This document shows positions 19,067 through 27,469 of a stretch of DNA of 64,000 nt, piece by piece. Position numbers and translations under genes: made by a program. Source of the DNA: JAUWKC01 sp035529895 (GTDB lineage: Bacteria; Planctomycetota; Phycisphaerae; Sedimentisphaerales; Anaerobacaceae); contig DATKVV010000046.1 in assembly GCA_035529895.1 (NCBI GenBank), positions 1 to 64,000 on the forward strand, read 5' to 3'. Numbering within the stretch: the stretch's first letter is position 1; each line of letters starts with the position of its first letter. A model generated the notes under the pieces. It saw nothing but the letters and a program-made list of their open reading frames with translations. It was not told the origin of the DNA and searched no databases.

Positions 19067-20503
19067 TTAGCCCCCCGTGGTCGCTCCTCCAATCGGATAG
19101 TCTTGCGAATCCGTTCTGGCAGTTCTCATTATCCCTTCTATTTGCGAGACAACCTGAGGATTCTGTGCCGCTACATTCTTGCTCTCGCCCGGGTCGTCTC
19201 TCAAATTGTAAAGTTCAATCGGTGCTTTTGCTCCGTTGCGAATTCCTTTCCAGTCCCCCATACGCACAGCCTGCTTGTACGTCTTGCGAACGTGACCGTA
19301 ATCCCAGTAAAGATAATCGTGATTCTTCTGCGGCTTGCCAAGAAGCTCGGGCAGCATCGAGATCCCGTCGATGTCTTTGGGGACGGGCAGGCCCGCCAGC
19401 TCTGCCGCGGTGGGCAGAAAATCCCAGAATGCCCAGACCCGGTCGCTCACGCATCCGGCCGGCACTTTGCCCGGCCACCTTGCAGTCATCGGGATGCGTA
19501 TGCCGCCTTCGTACAGGTCGCGCTTGCCGCCGCGCAGTGGGCCGTTGCTGTCAAAAAACTCTCTTGGCGGCGCCGCACCGAGGTAAGGCCCGTTATCGCT
19601 GGTGAAAAATAAAATCGTGTTTTCATCTATGCCGAGCTTCTTGATCAGCTCCAAAATCCGGCCGACGTCACGGTCCATTCGCGTAATCATCGCGGCGTAA
19701 TTTTTGGCAATCTGCGGCCAGTCCTTGTCGGTGTAGGGTTCGTCGCTGGGGACCATATAATGGTCCGGCGAATCCGCAGGATAATCCGAAAAGTGAGGCA
19801 AGGTGTACGCAAGGTAAAGAAAAAATGGGTCTTCCCTATGCCGCTCGATAAACGATACGGCCTTTTCCGTGAAAAGGTCGTGCGTGTACTTGATGCGCTG
19901 CCCCCCGCGGTTGCCCACCATTTTGCCCACGTCATTTACCATCACGAGGTCCTGCATCATCACTATCCTGTCGTTCTCCCACAGGTGGGTGGGATAGTAG
20001 TAAATCGCCAGGTCCTGCTTCAGATGCCCATACCAGTAGTCGAATCCCTGATAGTTGGGAACGCCCCATGAACCCGGGTCGCCCAACGCCCATTTGCCTA
20101 TGGCGCCGGTTTTGTAACCGGCCTGCTTCAAAACCTCGGCCACGGTCAAATCATCCGGCTGCAGAAAAATATTATGCGGCAGATTGTCCCTTATCCTGTT
20201 ATGCCCGTTGTGCATCCCTGTCATCAGGCTGCACCGCGAGGGAGCACACACCGTTGAGCCGGCGTAGCACTGTGTGAATCGCATACCTTCATCGGCCAAT
20301 CGGTCAATATTCGGCGTCAGCGTCTTTTCCTGACCGTAGCAGCCCAGGTCGCCGTAACCGAGGTCGTCGGCGACAATCAGAATTATGTTCGGCCCCGGCT
20401 TTAACGACGCCCAGGCCCGCATAGGCCAAGGCAGCGCCAGGGCCGCCGCACCAGCGCCTATGGCCTTTAATAACTGACGCCGACCAAGCCTGTTTTTATG
20501 CAT
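19067..20503 (-). CDS. Cys-type sulfatase (arylsulfatase family S1) with Tat signal
   Basis: 478 residues. It hydrolyses sulfate esters, likely on a polysaccharide. The formylglycine motif is Cys86-Ala-Pro-Ser-Arg90 (CAPSRCSLMTG); metal-binding Asp46/Asp47 (ADDLGYGD) and later IGKWALGD and FTSDNGP blocks complete the S1 active site. The N-terminus has a twin-arginine signal (GRRQLLKAIG plus a hydrophobic stretch to AWAS), so it is folded before export. The start at 20503 is chosen because GGAGG lies 8 bases upstream; an in-frame GTG at 20518 is less likely. The start overlaps the end of the symporter gene by 8 bases, indicating coupled translation. The five SUMF1-like neighbours lack FGE cysteines, so the Cys86 modification must be supplied by another enzyme, not seen in this window. 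Confidence 0.92.
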   Translation of the reverse strand: MHKNRLGRRQLLKAIGAGAAALALPWPMRAWASLKPGPNIILIVADDLGYGDLGCYGQEKTLTPNIDRLADEGMRFTQCYAGSTVCAPSRCSLMTGMHNGHNRIRDNLPHNIFLQPDDLTVAEVLKQAGYKTGAIGKWALGDPGSWGVPNYQGFDYWYGHLKQDLAIYYYPTHLWENDRIVMMQDLVMVNDVGKMVGNRGGQRIKYTHDLFTEKAVSFIERHREDPFFLYLAYTLPHFSDYPADSPDHYMVPSDEPYTDKDWPQIAKNYAAMITRMDRDVGRILELIKKLGIDENTILFFTSDNGPYLGAAPPREFFDSNGPLRGGKRDLYEGGIRIPMTARWPGKVPAGCVSDRVWAFWDFLPTAAELAGLPVPKDIDGISMLPELLGKPQKNHDYLYWDYGHVRKTYKQAVRMGDWKGIRNGAKAPIELYNLRDDPGESKNVAAQNPQVVSQIEGIMRTARTDSQDYPIGGATTGG

Positions 20504-22121
20504 CTTCCCGGCCTCCACTTAGCCCCTGTGGCAGAGCCTGCCCCCGATTGGTCAGACTGAGCAGACAAGCCACCACAACCATTGCCACCGTTGCTGTCGC
20601 TCCGATGATAATTGGGTCGAGGTTGCATTGAATCTTGCTGAGTGCGTTTCCGAGCCCGCTCCATACGTCGCTTGCCAGCAGTTTATCCACAAGGCCTTTT
20701 CTGATAAACGTTCCCCAGCAAATGGTCACAAGGCTTGCAACAATCGCGACTATTCCCTGCCAGAGCTGGAGTCTGATTTTGAACAGGGACAGCAGGAACA
20801 GTCCGAGGATGCCCCCGCCGAATATACCCGACATCGTCCACCAGACATCCAAAACGCTTTTTGCCTTGATCATCATTACTGCAAAGACCATACCGAGTAT
20901 GCCCCAGATAACGGTCACCAACCTCAGCATGAAGATGCTTTGCTTGTCGGTGATACCCTTGTTAATGTATTTTTTGTGGAAGTCCTGAAGCCAGATGGTG
21001 GCCGAACAGTTGAACGCGGTGGCAATAGTGCTTATAGCGGCCGCGAGAATTGCAGCGATCAGCAAACCTCTGAAGCCCGTGAACAATTCGGTTGCTATGT
21101 AGTACGGAAAAACGTTGTCCTGCCTATCGATGCCGGCCTTTTGCAGTGTGCCGGGAATATTGTAAGTATAGTGAGCATACAAAGCAGTGCCGATGTAAAT
21201 AAAGATGGTCGTCATTATGACGTAGATTATGGTGGCTACCCAGATGGATTTCTTAGCCTCCTTTTCACTGGAGCACGACACGTATTTCTGAACATAATTC
21301 TGGTCGGCCATCAGGTTTCGAAGATTCTCGGTGATCCCAAAAATAATCATCACCAGTATTGTCCTGTTGGCCAGACCCTGGTCCGCAAGGCTGAGCGTCC
21401 ATTTTCCCAGACTGAACTTGTCCGCATGCCAGGCGCTGACAATGGCGGGCTCGGGACCCTGCAGAACCTTGTATGTCAATATTCCGCAGCATATGGCGAT
21501 GCCCGAAAGCATAATCACCGCCTGCATCACATCCGCCCAGATAACCGCCTCCATGCCCCCAAGAAGTGTGTATATGACAGTGATTACTCCTATCACGAGA
21601 ATTAGAAGTATGATGTTATAAGTGACATTGTCGAGAATATGAGCGAACTGGCCAAACAGCAGCGCGGTAAGATAAAGAATAGCCGCGATTCGCCCGATCA
21701 TATACAGCATAAAGGAAATCGCTGCATACACCCGGCCCCAGTTGCCCACCCGCCTTTCAAGAAACTCGTATACCGAAATCAGCCCTATCTTGCGATAATA
21801 CGCGATGATAAAAGAGGATACGAATAAAGCCACAGGTATCATCGCGTACGCGAATAGGACCGGATTCCAGTTGCTTCCGAACGATTTGCCGGGCGTAGCG
21901 ATGTAAGAAAGGCTGCTTGTGTAGGCGCACATAACCGAAAGGCCCGCCGCCCACCCCGGTATCCTGCGGCCCGCCACCATAAACTCGTCTGATGAAACTA
22001 TCTTCCGCGATGTGTATACGCCGAGCCCAATCAGTACCGCAAAGTAGACCAGCAGGATTAGCATATCCAGGACCGCAAGTTTGCCTTCCACCTGCGCCAA
22101 CAGGCCAAAACCAAAATCCAT
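20496..22121 (-). CDS. Sodium:solute symporter (SSS family)
   Basis: 541 residues, very hydrophobic, with about 13-14 predicted membrane spans. The beginning (LDMLILLVYFAVLIGLGVYT, then SSDEFMVAGRRIPGWAAGLS) is typical of the SSS family, which uses the sodium gradient to import sugars, sialic acid or carboxylates. The first gene of the leftward eight-gene unit, it overlaps the sulfatase start by 8 bases. A transporter ahead of a sulfatase and carbohydrate-active proteins suggests that it imports the released mono- or oligosaccharide. AAGGAGAAAGATT precedes the ATG at 22121. Substrate cannot be read from the sequence. Confidence 0.9.
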   Translation of the reverse strand: MDFGFGLLAQVEGKLAVLDMLILLVYFAVLIGLGVYTSRKIVSSDEFMVAGRRIPGWAAGLSVMCAYTSSLSYIATPGKSFGSNWNPVLFAYAMIPVALFVSSFIIAYYRKIGLISVYEFLERRVGNWGRVYAAISFMLYMIGRIAAILYLTALLFGQFAHILDNVTYNIILLILVIGVITVIYTLLGGMEAVIWADVMQAVIMLSGIAICCGILTYKVLQGPEPAIVSAWHADKFSLGKWTLSLADQGLANRTILVMIIFGITENLRNLMADQNYVQKYVSCSSEKEAKKSIWVATIIYVIMTTIFIYIGTALYAHYTYNIPGTLQKAGIDRQDNVFPYYIATELFTGFRGLLIAAILAAAISTIATAFNCSATIWLQDFHKKYINKGITDKQSIFMLRLVTVIWGILGMVFAVMMIKAKSVLDVWWTMSGIFGGGILGLFLLSLFKIRLQLWQGIVAIVASLVTICWGTFIRKGLVDKLLASDVWSGLGNALSKIQCNLDPIIIGATATVAMVVVACLLSLTNRGQALPQGLSGGREDA

Positions 22122-22180
22122 AATCTTTCTCCTTACCTGAACTCCTTAGATCCTTCTGCAAAACGCCCGAATTCATACAA

Positions 22181-22206
22181 AATAATCCCGGCGCGCCGGG
22201 ATTATT
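22181..22206. promoter_or_regulatory. Perfect 26-bp palindrome in the leader of the sulfatase/propeller operon
   Basis: Two uninterrupted 13-bp half-sites, AATAATCCCGGCG and its exact reverse complement, meet at a central CpG. It lies 59 bases upstream of the symporter ATG and about 100 bases downstream of the predicted start of transcription. As DNA it could be an operator for a dimeric repressor (a central CG is usual for LacI-type sites). As RNA read leftward it folds into an 11-bp hairpin followed by a U-rich stretch, so an attenuator is an alternative. Confidence 0.6.
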
Positions 22207-22309
22207 CTGACGTGTCCTTCCTGTGCCGGTTTTACAAGTACCTTTTTCACAAAAACTTACGGCCAAGACTCGCCGGCTTCTCTTATGCAACGCTCTCAAT
22301 CAGTTTGCC

Positions 22310-22337
22310 ATTATAATCCGTAGATGGTGATATGCAA
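22310..22337 (-). promoter_or_regulatory. Predicted sigma-70-type promoter of the sulfatase/propeller operon
   Basis: Read leftward: -35 TTGCAT (22337-22332), 16-base spacer, -10 TATAAT (22315-22310), predicted start near 22303. It stands between the small membrane protein gene and the symporter and would give a leader of about 180 bases holding the 26-bp palindrome. Confidence 0.5.
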
Positions 22338-22394
22338 TCTAAACTTCCCGCAAAAGCATCGCCGGCATTCGGCGGCCGCCTCCGACAGCCTTCC

Positions 22395-22697
22395 TTAGCC
22401 GAACAGCAGAAAAACCAGTACGCCGTGTGTAAACCCGAGGATGACGGAAACTATGCCGAGGAGCAAGTGTACCTTAAGGAATCTTCGGCCCAGCCTTCTG
22501 CGAAACAGGCCTGTCGCAAAGGTAGCCGAGACAAACGATAGTGTGGCAATTCCCAACGGCTCAACCAGTGAGAATAACGAAAAATGACCTTGGTGGTTGT
22601 GTTCTTGGCCGTCCTGCTCGGCCGCCGCGGCCCTCTCACCCAAAACCGCGCAAAGAAGAACCAGTGCCGGCAGGATTAGCAATATGGATGCTTTCAT
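22395..22697 (-). CDS. Small membrane protein with paired histidines
   Basis: 100 residues, not recognised as a named family. After a hydrophobic N-terminus (signal peptide or first span) comes a short His-containing loop (GQEHNHQGHFSLFS), then two membrane spans. The last span contains VHLLLGIVSVILGFTHG, where two histidines about 15 residues apart on a helix recall haem-binding cytochrome b561/ferric-reductase segments. GGGGG lies 7 bases before the ATG at 22697. It is on the same strand as the downstream symporter, but a promoter candidate separates them. A redox or metal role is only a suggestion. Confidence 0.6.
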   Translation of the reverse strand: MKASILLILPALVLLCAVLGERAAAAEQDGQEHNHQGHFSLFSLVEPLGIATLSFVSATFATGLFRRRLGRRFLKVHLLLGIVSVILGFTHGVLVFLLFG

Positions 22698-22784
22698 TTC
22701 GCTGTCCCCCTAATTAGAATCTTACATTATCGACAACTCAAGCGATAGAATGTTCAGAGGAAGTACCGCCGGGACATAGTGAAT

Positions 22785-24068
22785 TCAACCTGAGGCCTCT
22801 ATCAGCTTGACCATTTCATCCTTTGCCCGGTCAAGTTGGATATCCCTGCCCGCGGCAAACCGAACGTCAAAAGGTACCTTAATATCAGGCTGAACGCCAA
22901 CACCCTCTAAATTCTTGCCGTCAATAGTCATTTTGAATGCACCATAGTAAAGAAAAGAATCCGAGGAAATGTCTCTTTTTCGACCACCGGCAACATAGCC
23001 AGCCGTGCATTCTCCCACCAAAACACCTCTACTTGTCTTCTTGAAAAGATATGCCAGTGTTTCTTTACCGCTTCGAGAGCCGTTATTAATAAGAACAACC
23101 ACTGGCTTATTACATCCTGCCGCAGATTTAAATGTTTGCTGACGTCCAATAGACTCAACTGTTATCTCTCCTAAGCCATATCGCAAAAAAGGTGCGATAA
23201 ATTCATATCCGAAATCACCACCGACACCATCTCGAATATCTATGATAATCCCTTCTGTCTCGTTGGCCCTATGAATGCCATATTCCAGAGCATCTCTCAT
23301 TTTCAAGCCCCTGAGCCACCAGAGACGAATGTAAGCAAAACGATGGCCTTTATATTCGATAGTTTTTAAGCTGGCATGTGAATCATTACCAAGCCAATCT
23401 TCTTCTTTCCTATCAACAGGAATAACCTTTAGCCTTTGACGGGTAGACTCTGCTGGACCTCGTTGAATAATGATTTCGAGTTCCTGACCTGCTTTATTTT
23501 CAAATGAACGAATAGGATGAAATGGCTGACCATCTACTTCTATTAACCAATCCCCCAAAACTATACCTGCTCTTTCCGCAGGGGACGAATTTAGAACAGC
23601 TATGACATAATGACGCCCATCTATATTTTGTGTCACTACACCGATTCCATTCCTATGTGAATCATGTTTTCCAAATACAACTTGTATTACATAATAATCA
23701 GGGTCCCATTTTGTATAGTAGTAAGTATGAGAGGTTCTTAGCTCTGCCAGCATTTGGTTGACGATTCCGGCGAATAATTCATGGTCTTTGGCGGCTAAAG
23801 CCTTTGGTTTGTAGCGGGTTCGTGCATCTTCCCAATCAACACCATTGAAGTTTGGGTCCCAGAACTCATCCCTGATGATTTCCCATACTCTGTCAAAACA
23901 CCTGTTCGGGTCATACTGCTTCTCATTTTGTGTCCCGTTGCTTTTGGTCTTAACCTCAGCCCCATGCGCTGTGCAACAGACAATTAAGTGCGAAATGGCT
24001 AACACGATGAATAGCGTCGCGGTTGTTATGTTTCGAAGGCTTCCAGATAGAGGGTTAGGTTTTTTCAT
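22785..24068 (-). CDS. Secreted S41-family serine protease (tricorn-core/IRBP-like)
   Basis: 427 residues from the ATG at 24068 (GGGAG 8 bases upstream; an in-frame GTG at 24089 is less likely). A signal-type hydrophobic segment precedes CTAHGA. The order is N-terminal helical domain, PDZ-like segment (GIGVVTQNIDGRHYVIAVLN, ERAGIVLGDWLIEVDG), then the S41 catalytic domain with the nucleophile region NNGSRSGKETLAYLFKK and GECTAGY. The CtpA/Prc lysine is not at its usual place (TAGY rather than GKG), whereas SHTYYY earlier matches the His of the tricorn-like Ser-His-Glu arrangement. It probably trims proteins or peptides outside the cytoplasm. Its base composition is more AT-rich than its neighbours, so acquisition from elsewhere is possible. 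Confidence 0.82.
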   Translation of the reverse strand: MKKPNPLSGSLRNITTATLFIVLAISHLIVCCTAHGAEVKTKSNGTQNEKQYDPNRCFDRVWEIIRDEFWDPNFNGVDWEDARTRYKPKALAAKDHELFAGIVNQMLAELRTSHTYYYTKWDPDYYVIQVVFGKHDSHRNGIGVVTQNIDGRHYVIAVLNSSPAERAGIVLGDWLIEVDGQPFHPIRSFENKAGQELEIIIQRGPAESTRQRLKVIPVDRKEEDWLGNDSHASLKTIEYKGHRFAYIRLWWLRGLKMRDALEYGIHRANETEGIIIDIRDGVGGDFGYEFIAPFLRYGLGEITVESIGRQQTFKSAAGCNKPVVVLINNGSRSGKETLAYLFKKTSRGVLVGECTAGYVAGGRKRDISSDSFLYYGAFKMTIDGKNLEGVGVQPDIKVPFDVRFAAGRDIQLDRAKDEMVKLIEASG

Positions 24069-24146
24069 TTGACAGCTCCCGTCGGACACTCAAGAGTATT
24101 TTCCACCTATTCGTGCGCCGTGTCACGCTGACATATAAGGTCGGGT

Positions 24147-25499
24147 TTATTTGGCGGCGGTCGTGTCAATAATAGTTCCCAGTTTGGCGCCGGCCAGCAT
24201 CTCCAGTTCGCCGAGCCGCTGCAGGTTGTTCGTAACTGCGCGTTCATAATTCAGTTGGTATCCCAGCAGCATACGCTGTGCGTCAATCAGGCTCAAAAAA
24301 TCGACCGTCCCTCCCTTATAGGCGGTTTCCGACACACTAAGCAGCTCTTCGGCCTTCGGCACCAGAACATCCCTGTACAGCTTTATCTTCCGCCCGCTGT
24401 CCTCAAAATCGTACAGCGCGCGCTCCGCGCCAGCTATGATTGAGTTTTCCTCCTGCGCTCTCTGTTGCGATGCCTTCCTCACATTCGCCTCAGCCTGCAA
24501 CTGTGCCGCCTTGTAACTCTTGCGCCAGATGGGCAGATTCATACTGAACATAAGAATAACAGGGTCCTTCCCGCTGTCTCTGGTACCCGCCATCAGTGCC
24601 TCGTCGGTCTGAATCCAGTCAACGCCTACTCCTATCTCAGGGTAGAACTTCTTCCTGGCCACCTCCAATCTGGACCTCGCGTTCTCCACCTCGAAGTCCA
24701 TAGCCTGAAGCTCAGGATTGTGCGTCTTCAGTGCCGCCACAATCTCGCTCCGTCTTACCTCCACGGCCTCGAACTTCACTTTTTCGGGCCAGGGCAGCAT
24801 TTCGAAACTTCCGCGATTAAGAACCGCATTAAGCCGGGCCACAATCGGCTCCCTCATAGCCTCAAGACTTTTCAAGTGGTCTTCGAGCTTTGCCAGTTCC
24901 ACCTGTGCACGTATCACATCCGGGTGACCCGCCGCCGCCGCCACATATTTCGTCCGCGCAACCTCTTCGAAATGCTTTATCAGCTCAAGGTTCTCTCTGG
25001 CTATCTCAACCGCCCTCGCCAAGTACGCGTATTCATAAAACGCATCCTTCACTTCGAAAAACAGCTTCAGCTTCCCGGCTTCGTACCGTTGCCGCGCAGC
25101 TTTGGCCGCCGCCGCCGCCGCGTCCGCCCTCGCCTCAATCTCACCGAACCACGGAAAAGCCTGCATTATCCCGAACCTGTTCTTCTGCGGCCCGACCCTC
25201 GTCTCGACCTCCTCTATGAAGTAGCCGTATGTAAATCTTGGGTCGGGCAGCGCCTTGGCCTGAGGCACCTGTTCCAGCGCCGCTTTCCATTCTTCAAAAG
25301 CGGCTTTAAGACCCGCGTTGTTCAGCGCTGCGTATCGAAGATAATCCTGCAAGCTTACCGGCGTATTAGCATCAGGGAAATCTTCAGGGCTTGCAAAAGC
25401 CTGTTTCCTTTTGCCGTAATCGACAGAATCCGAGCACAAACCGTCAGCCATGACTGACACCGCCGCCATCACGCCGAAAAAGATAACAATCCGCTTCAT
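24147..25499 (-). CDS. TolC-family outer-membrane efflux channel (CusC/CzcC-like)
   Basis: 450 residues with a signal peptide (MKRIVIFFGVMAAVSVMADG). The long amphipathic coiled-coil repeats (EEWKAALEQVPQAKALPDPRFTYGYF; AKAARQRYEAGKLKLFFEVK; ERALYDFEDSGRKIKLYRDV) are those of the alpha-barrel channel TolC/OprM. It would form a trimer spanning outer membrane and periplasm. LPDP near residue 85 and the second-half repeat resemble CusC/CzcC-type heavy-metal efflux channels. No RND pump or membrane-fusion partner lies next to it in this window, so it is either an orphan or works with a system elsewhere. AAGGAGG stands 8 bases before the ATG, and a good promoter lies upstream. Confidence 0.88.
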   Translation of the reverse strand: MKRIVIFFGVMAAVSVMADGLCSDSVDYGKRKQAFASPEDFPDANTPVSLQDYLRYAALNNAGLKAAFEEWKAALEQVPQAKALPDPRFTYGYFIEEVETRVGPQKNRFGIMQAFPWFGEIEARADAAAAAAKAARQRYEAGKLKLFFEVKDAFYEYAYLARAVEIARENLELIKHFEEVARTKYVAAAAGHPDVIRAQVELAKLEDHLKSLEAMREPIVARLNAVLNRGSFEMLPWPEKVKFEAVEVRRSEIVAALKTHNPELQAMDFEVENARSRLEVARKKFYPEIGVGVDWIQTDEALMAGTRDSGKDPVILMFSMNLPIWRKSYKAAQLQAEANVRKASQQRAQEENSIIAGAERALYDFEDSGRKIKLYRDVLVPKAEELLSVSETAYKGGTVDFLSLIDAQRMLLGYQLNYERAVTNNLQRLGELEMLAGAKLGTIIDTTAAK

Positions 25500-25520
25500 T
25501 TGGTTACCTCCTTAAGCATA

Positions 25521-25534
25521 TACCCCAAGGGATA
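25521..25534. promoter_or_regulatory. Imperfect TA-n-CCC/GGG-n-TA palindrome in tolC-like leader
   Basis: TACCCCAAGGGATA lies between the predicted transcription start and ribosome site of the channel gene. C/G tracts flanked by TA resemble operators of CsoR/RcnR-type metal sensors. The symmetry is 5 of 7 positions, and no such regulator is in the window, so this is tentative. Confidence 0.25.
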
Positions 25535-25561
25535 GTAGTACTGTTATTTTTTGCTGACAAC

Positions 25562-25590
25562 ACTATCACGCTCATATTTGGCCTTGTCAA
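25562..25590 (-). promoter_or_regulatory. Predicted promoter of the tolC-like gene
   Basis: Read leftward: -35 TTGACA (25590-25585), 17-base spacer, -10 GATAGT (25567-25562). The predicted start is near 25555, about 55 bases before the ATG at 25499. Confidence 0.5.
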
Positions 25591-25747
25591 GGACTAAACT
25601 GTGCGCACTCTTTCTTTTTCATAGTTGCGTGCTATCAGTCGTAATCCCCTCTGCCGCCGACAGCAGAGTTTCTACACCGGCTCTTAATCTGTAAAGGCCA
25701 AAGGCACGGCCTCGCAAGAAATATACGAAAAAAAATAAAAATCTTTG

Positions 25748-25775
25748 TTGACGGGTAGCGCGACGTAAGCATAAT
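25748..25775 (+). promoter_or_regulatory. Predicted promoter of the secreted dockerin-tailed gene
   Basis: -35 TTGACG (25748-25753), 16-base spacer, -10 CATAAT (25770-25775). It would produce an untranslated leader of about 340 bases before the ATG at 26121. Confidence 0.4.
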
Positions 25776-26120
25776 AAATGATTGCTTCCTAACTTGGGGT
25801 TAAAGAAAGGGCTTGGCCACATCCAAAGAGCGGTGGTTGCCGCGGTGCTTTTATGAAAATTTACTGCCGAGATTCTAACTATCATGCAGGGGAGGTGCAG
25901 CTCGGGCAATTCCAGCGACCCTGCCACACGAAATCCTGTAACGCCCAGGTTGTAATCAGTAATCAGTCCGGGACGCAGCCGCAAACCCTGCGGACATCTC
26001 TATATATCAATTGTATTCTTTTGCCGAACAAGGGAAAGTGCTTTGCCCGAGCGGCTTTCGGCTGCAGAACGCTACGGGCTGCATCAATAGAAAATCTCAA
26101 TACGTAAGGGAGGTAAGAAC

Positions 26121-27236
26121 ATGAAAACGTGCAGGAAGAAAATCCGAGCAATTCACAGTGTGGTGGTACTGTGTTTCCTGGGTCTTGTACTGTCAGCATT
26201 GCCGGCGAACGCTGCGTACCTGCTGACACAAGGTGAAATAACCCAAACCGTCGAGCCGATAATAGGCACAACAGACGTCGTATCATTCTACAACTATTAC
26301 AGCGACAGCGCGCACACGCCATTCGTAGAGGACAACGTAAGCAAAATCTATCTCTACGTGGACCCGAACGGCAACCTCAGCCTCGTAATGCACCATTCCA
26401 TAGATAATAGTACATGTACAAATATAAGAGCGAACTTCAATTTGGAGGGAGTGCCGGCCGGGGCCTTTGTTGCCGTCAGTGATGACCCGAAATCCTGGGA
26501 CTACCCGGCGGAATTAAGCCTCGACAGGGATTTGGAAGGCTCCTGGGTAGGCGCTCGCAACGCCGATGGCGGCGCCATCGCGGGGCTGCCGACCGACGAA
26601 GGCTGGTGTATAACGGTAGAACCCAATTTCATTAGTGGAATTGTCCGCTGGGACTTTGGAACACCTACCGAAACAAAGAACCTTGACATGAACGAACCCG
26701 TACAAATATGCCTCAATCTTTTACAAGAAGTCTCGCTCGACATCAAGCCCGGCAGTTGTCCCAATCCCCTTAACGTCAGGAGCTTCGGCGTACTGCCCGC
26801 GGCGGTCCTCGGGTCAGAGGACTTCGACGTAAACACTATTGACATAGCTTCTATTCGGCTGGCCGGTGTTGCCCCGATCCGCAGCGGCTTCGAGGATGTT
26901 GCGACTCCGCTGCGGGACGCCAATGAGTGTGAATGCACACCGGCAGGCCCCGATGGATTCACCGACCTGACGCTGAAGTTCAAAACTCAGGAGATTGTGC
27001 ACAAGCTGGTAGAACAGAGCGAACTCTTTCCCGACCAGGTTTTGCCATTAACCCTCGACGGTGTCCTACTCAATGGGACGCCCATAGTGGGAACCGATTG
27101 CATTGTTATTCGCGGCCGCGTGCCGCTAGCCGTGCTTGCCAAGAGAGCAGACGTCAATTGTGACGGGAAAGTCGACAACTTCGATTTTGCCATGATAGCG
27201 AAATACTGGCTTATACCTACCGCCGAGTGCGATTAA
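26121..27236 (+). CDS. Secreted protein with DIKPGSCPNP module and dockerin-like tail
   Basis: 371 residues; signal peptide ends near PANAA; GGGAGG lies 7 bases before the ATG. The N-terminal half (about 30-205) is an unrecognised beta-rich domain. Next comes a module starting LDIKPGSCPNPLNV and running through VLPAAVLGSEDFDV and SGFEDVATPL, a short extracellular module found repeatedly in bacterial secreted proteins. The C-terminus (ADVNCDGKVDNFDFAMIAKYWL) is a single dockerin-like calcium-loop helix, as in many Planctomycetota exported proteins, and may sort or anchor the protein. No enzyme motif was seen. It is transcribed alone, divergently from the tolC-like gene. Confidence 0.75.
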   Translation: MKTCRKKIRAIHSVVVLCFLGLVLSALPANAAYLLTQGEITQTVEPIIGTTDVVSFYNYYSDSAHTPFVEDNVSKIYLYVDPNGNLSLVMHHSIDNSTCTNIRANFNLEGVPAGAFVAVSDDPKSWDYPAELSLDRDLEGSWVGARNADGGAIAGLPTDEGWCITVEPNFISGIVRWDFGTPTETKNLDMNEPVQICLNLLQEVSLDIKPGSCPNPLNVRSFGVLPAAVLGSEDFDVNTIDIASIRLAGVAPIRSGFEDVATPLRDANECECTPAGPDGFTDLTLKFKTQEIVHKLVEQSELFPDQVLPLTLDGVLLNGTPIVGTDCIVIRGRVPLAVLAKRADVNCDGKVDNFDFAMIAKYWLIPTAECD

Positions 27237-27469
27237 TTATTCACAGATGCAAAAGATTCTTTCTGCTCCGGAAGGGCTGCGGATTTGACGTTCGCGGCCC
27301 TTTGTCTCACACCGCTCAAGAACCTGACCATCCCGCTCCTGGGTTCTGCCATCTGGTCAATCAGTCCTATCGTTATTTGCCGAACAGAGGGTTATTCCTT
27401 CCGTTGAAGGGCTATCCCGAAATACCCCAGCCGTACGAAATTCAAGCCTGATGTTGCTGGGGCCGCTAC

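Larger units (their letters stand above)
25500..26120. other. Divergent intergenic region between tolC-like gene and dockerin-tailed gene
   Basis: 621 bases without a convincing gene. It holds the leftward promoter of the channel gene, a possible TAnCCC/GGGnTA operator, a rightward promoter near 25750-25775, and a rightward leader of about 340 bases. The leader contains several GC-rich inverted segments; it was compared by eye with cobalamin and cyclic-di-GMP riboswitch motifs and matched neither. Short reading frames here lack coding character. Confidence 0.5.

Noticed and set aside
25782..26110. Cobalamin or cyclic-di-GMP riboswitch in the leader before 26121
   Set aside because: Fragments such as GGGACGCA and GCAAACC appear, but in the wrong order and without the expected helices.
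27270..27303. AAGGGC/GCCCTT inverted repeat after the dockerin-tailed gene as a terminator
   Set aside because: Stem is short with mismatches and no T tract follows it.
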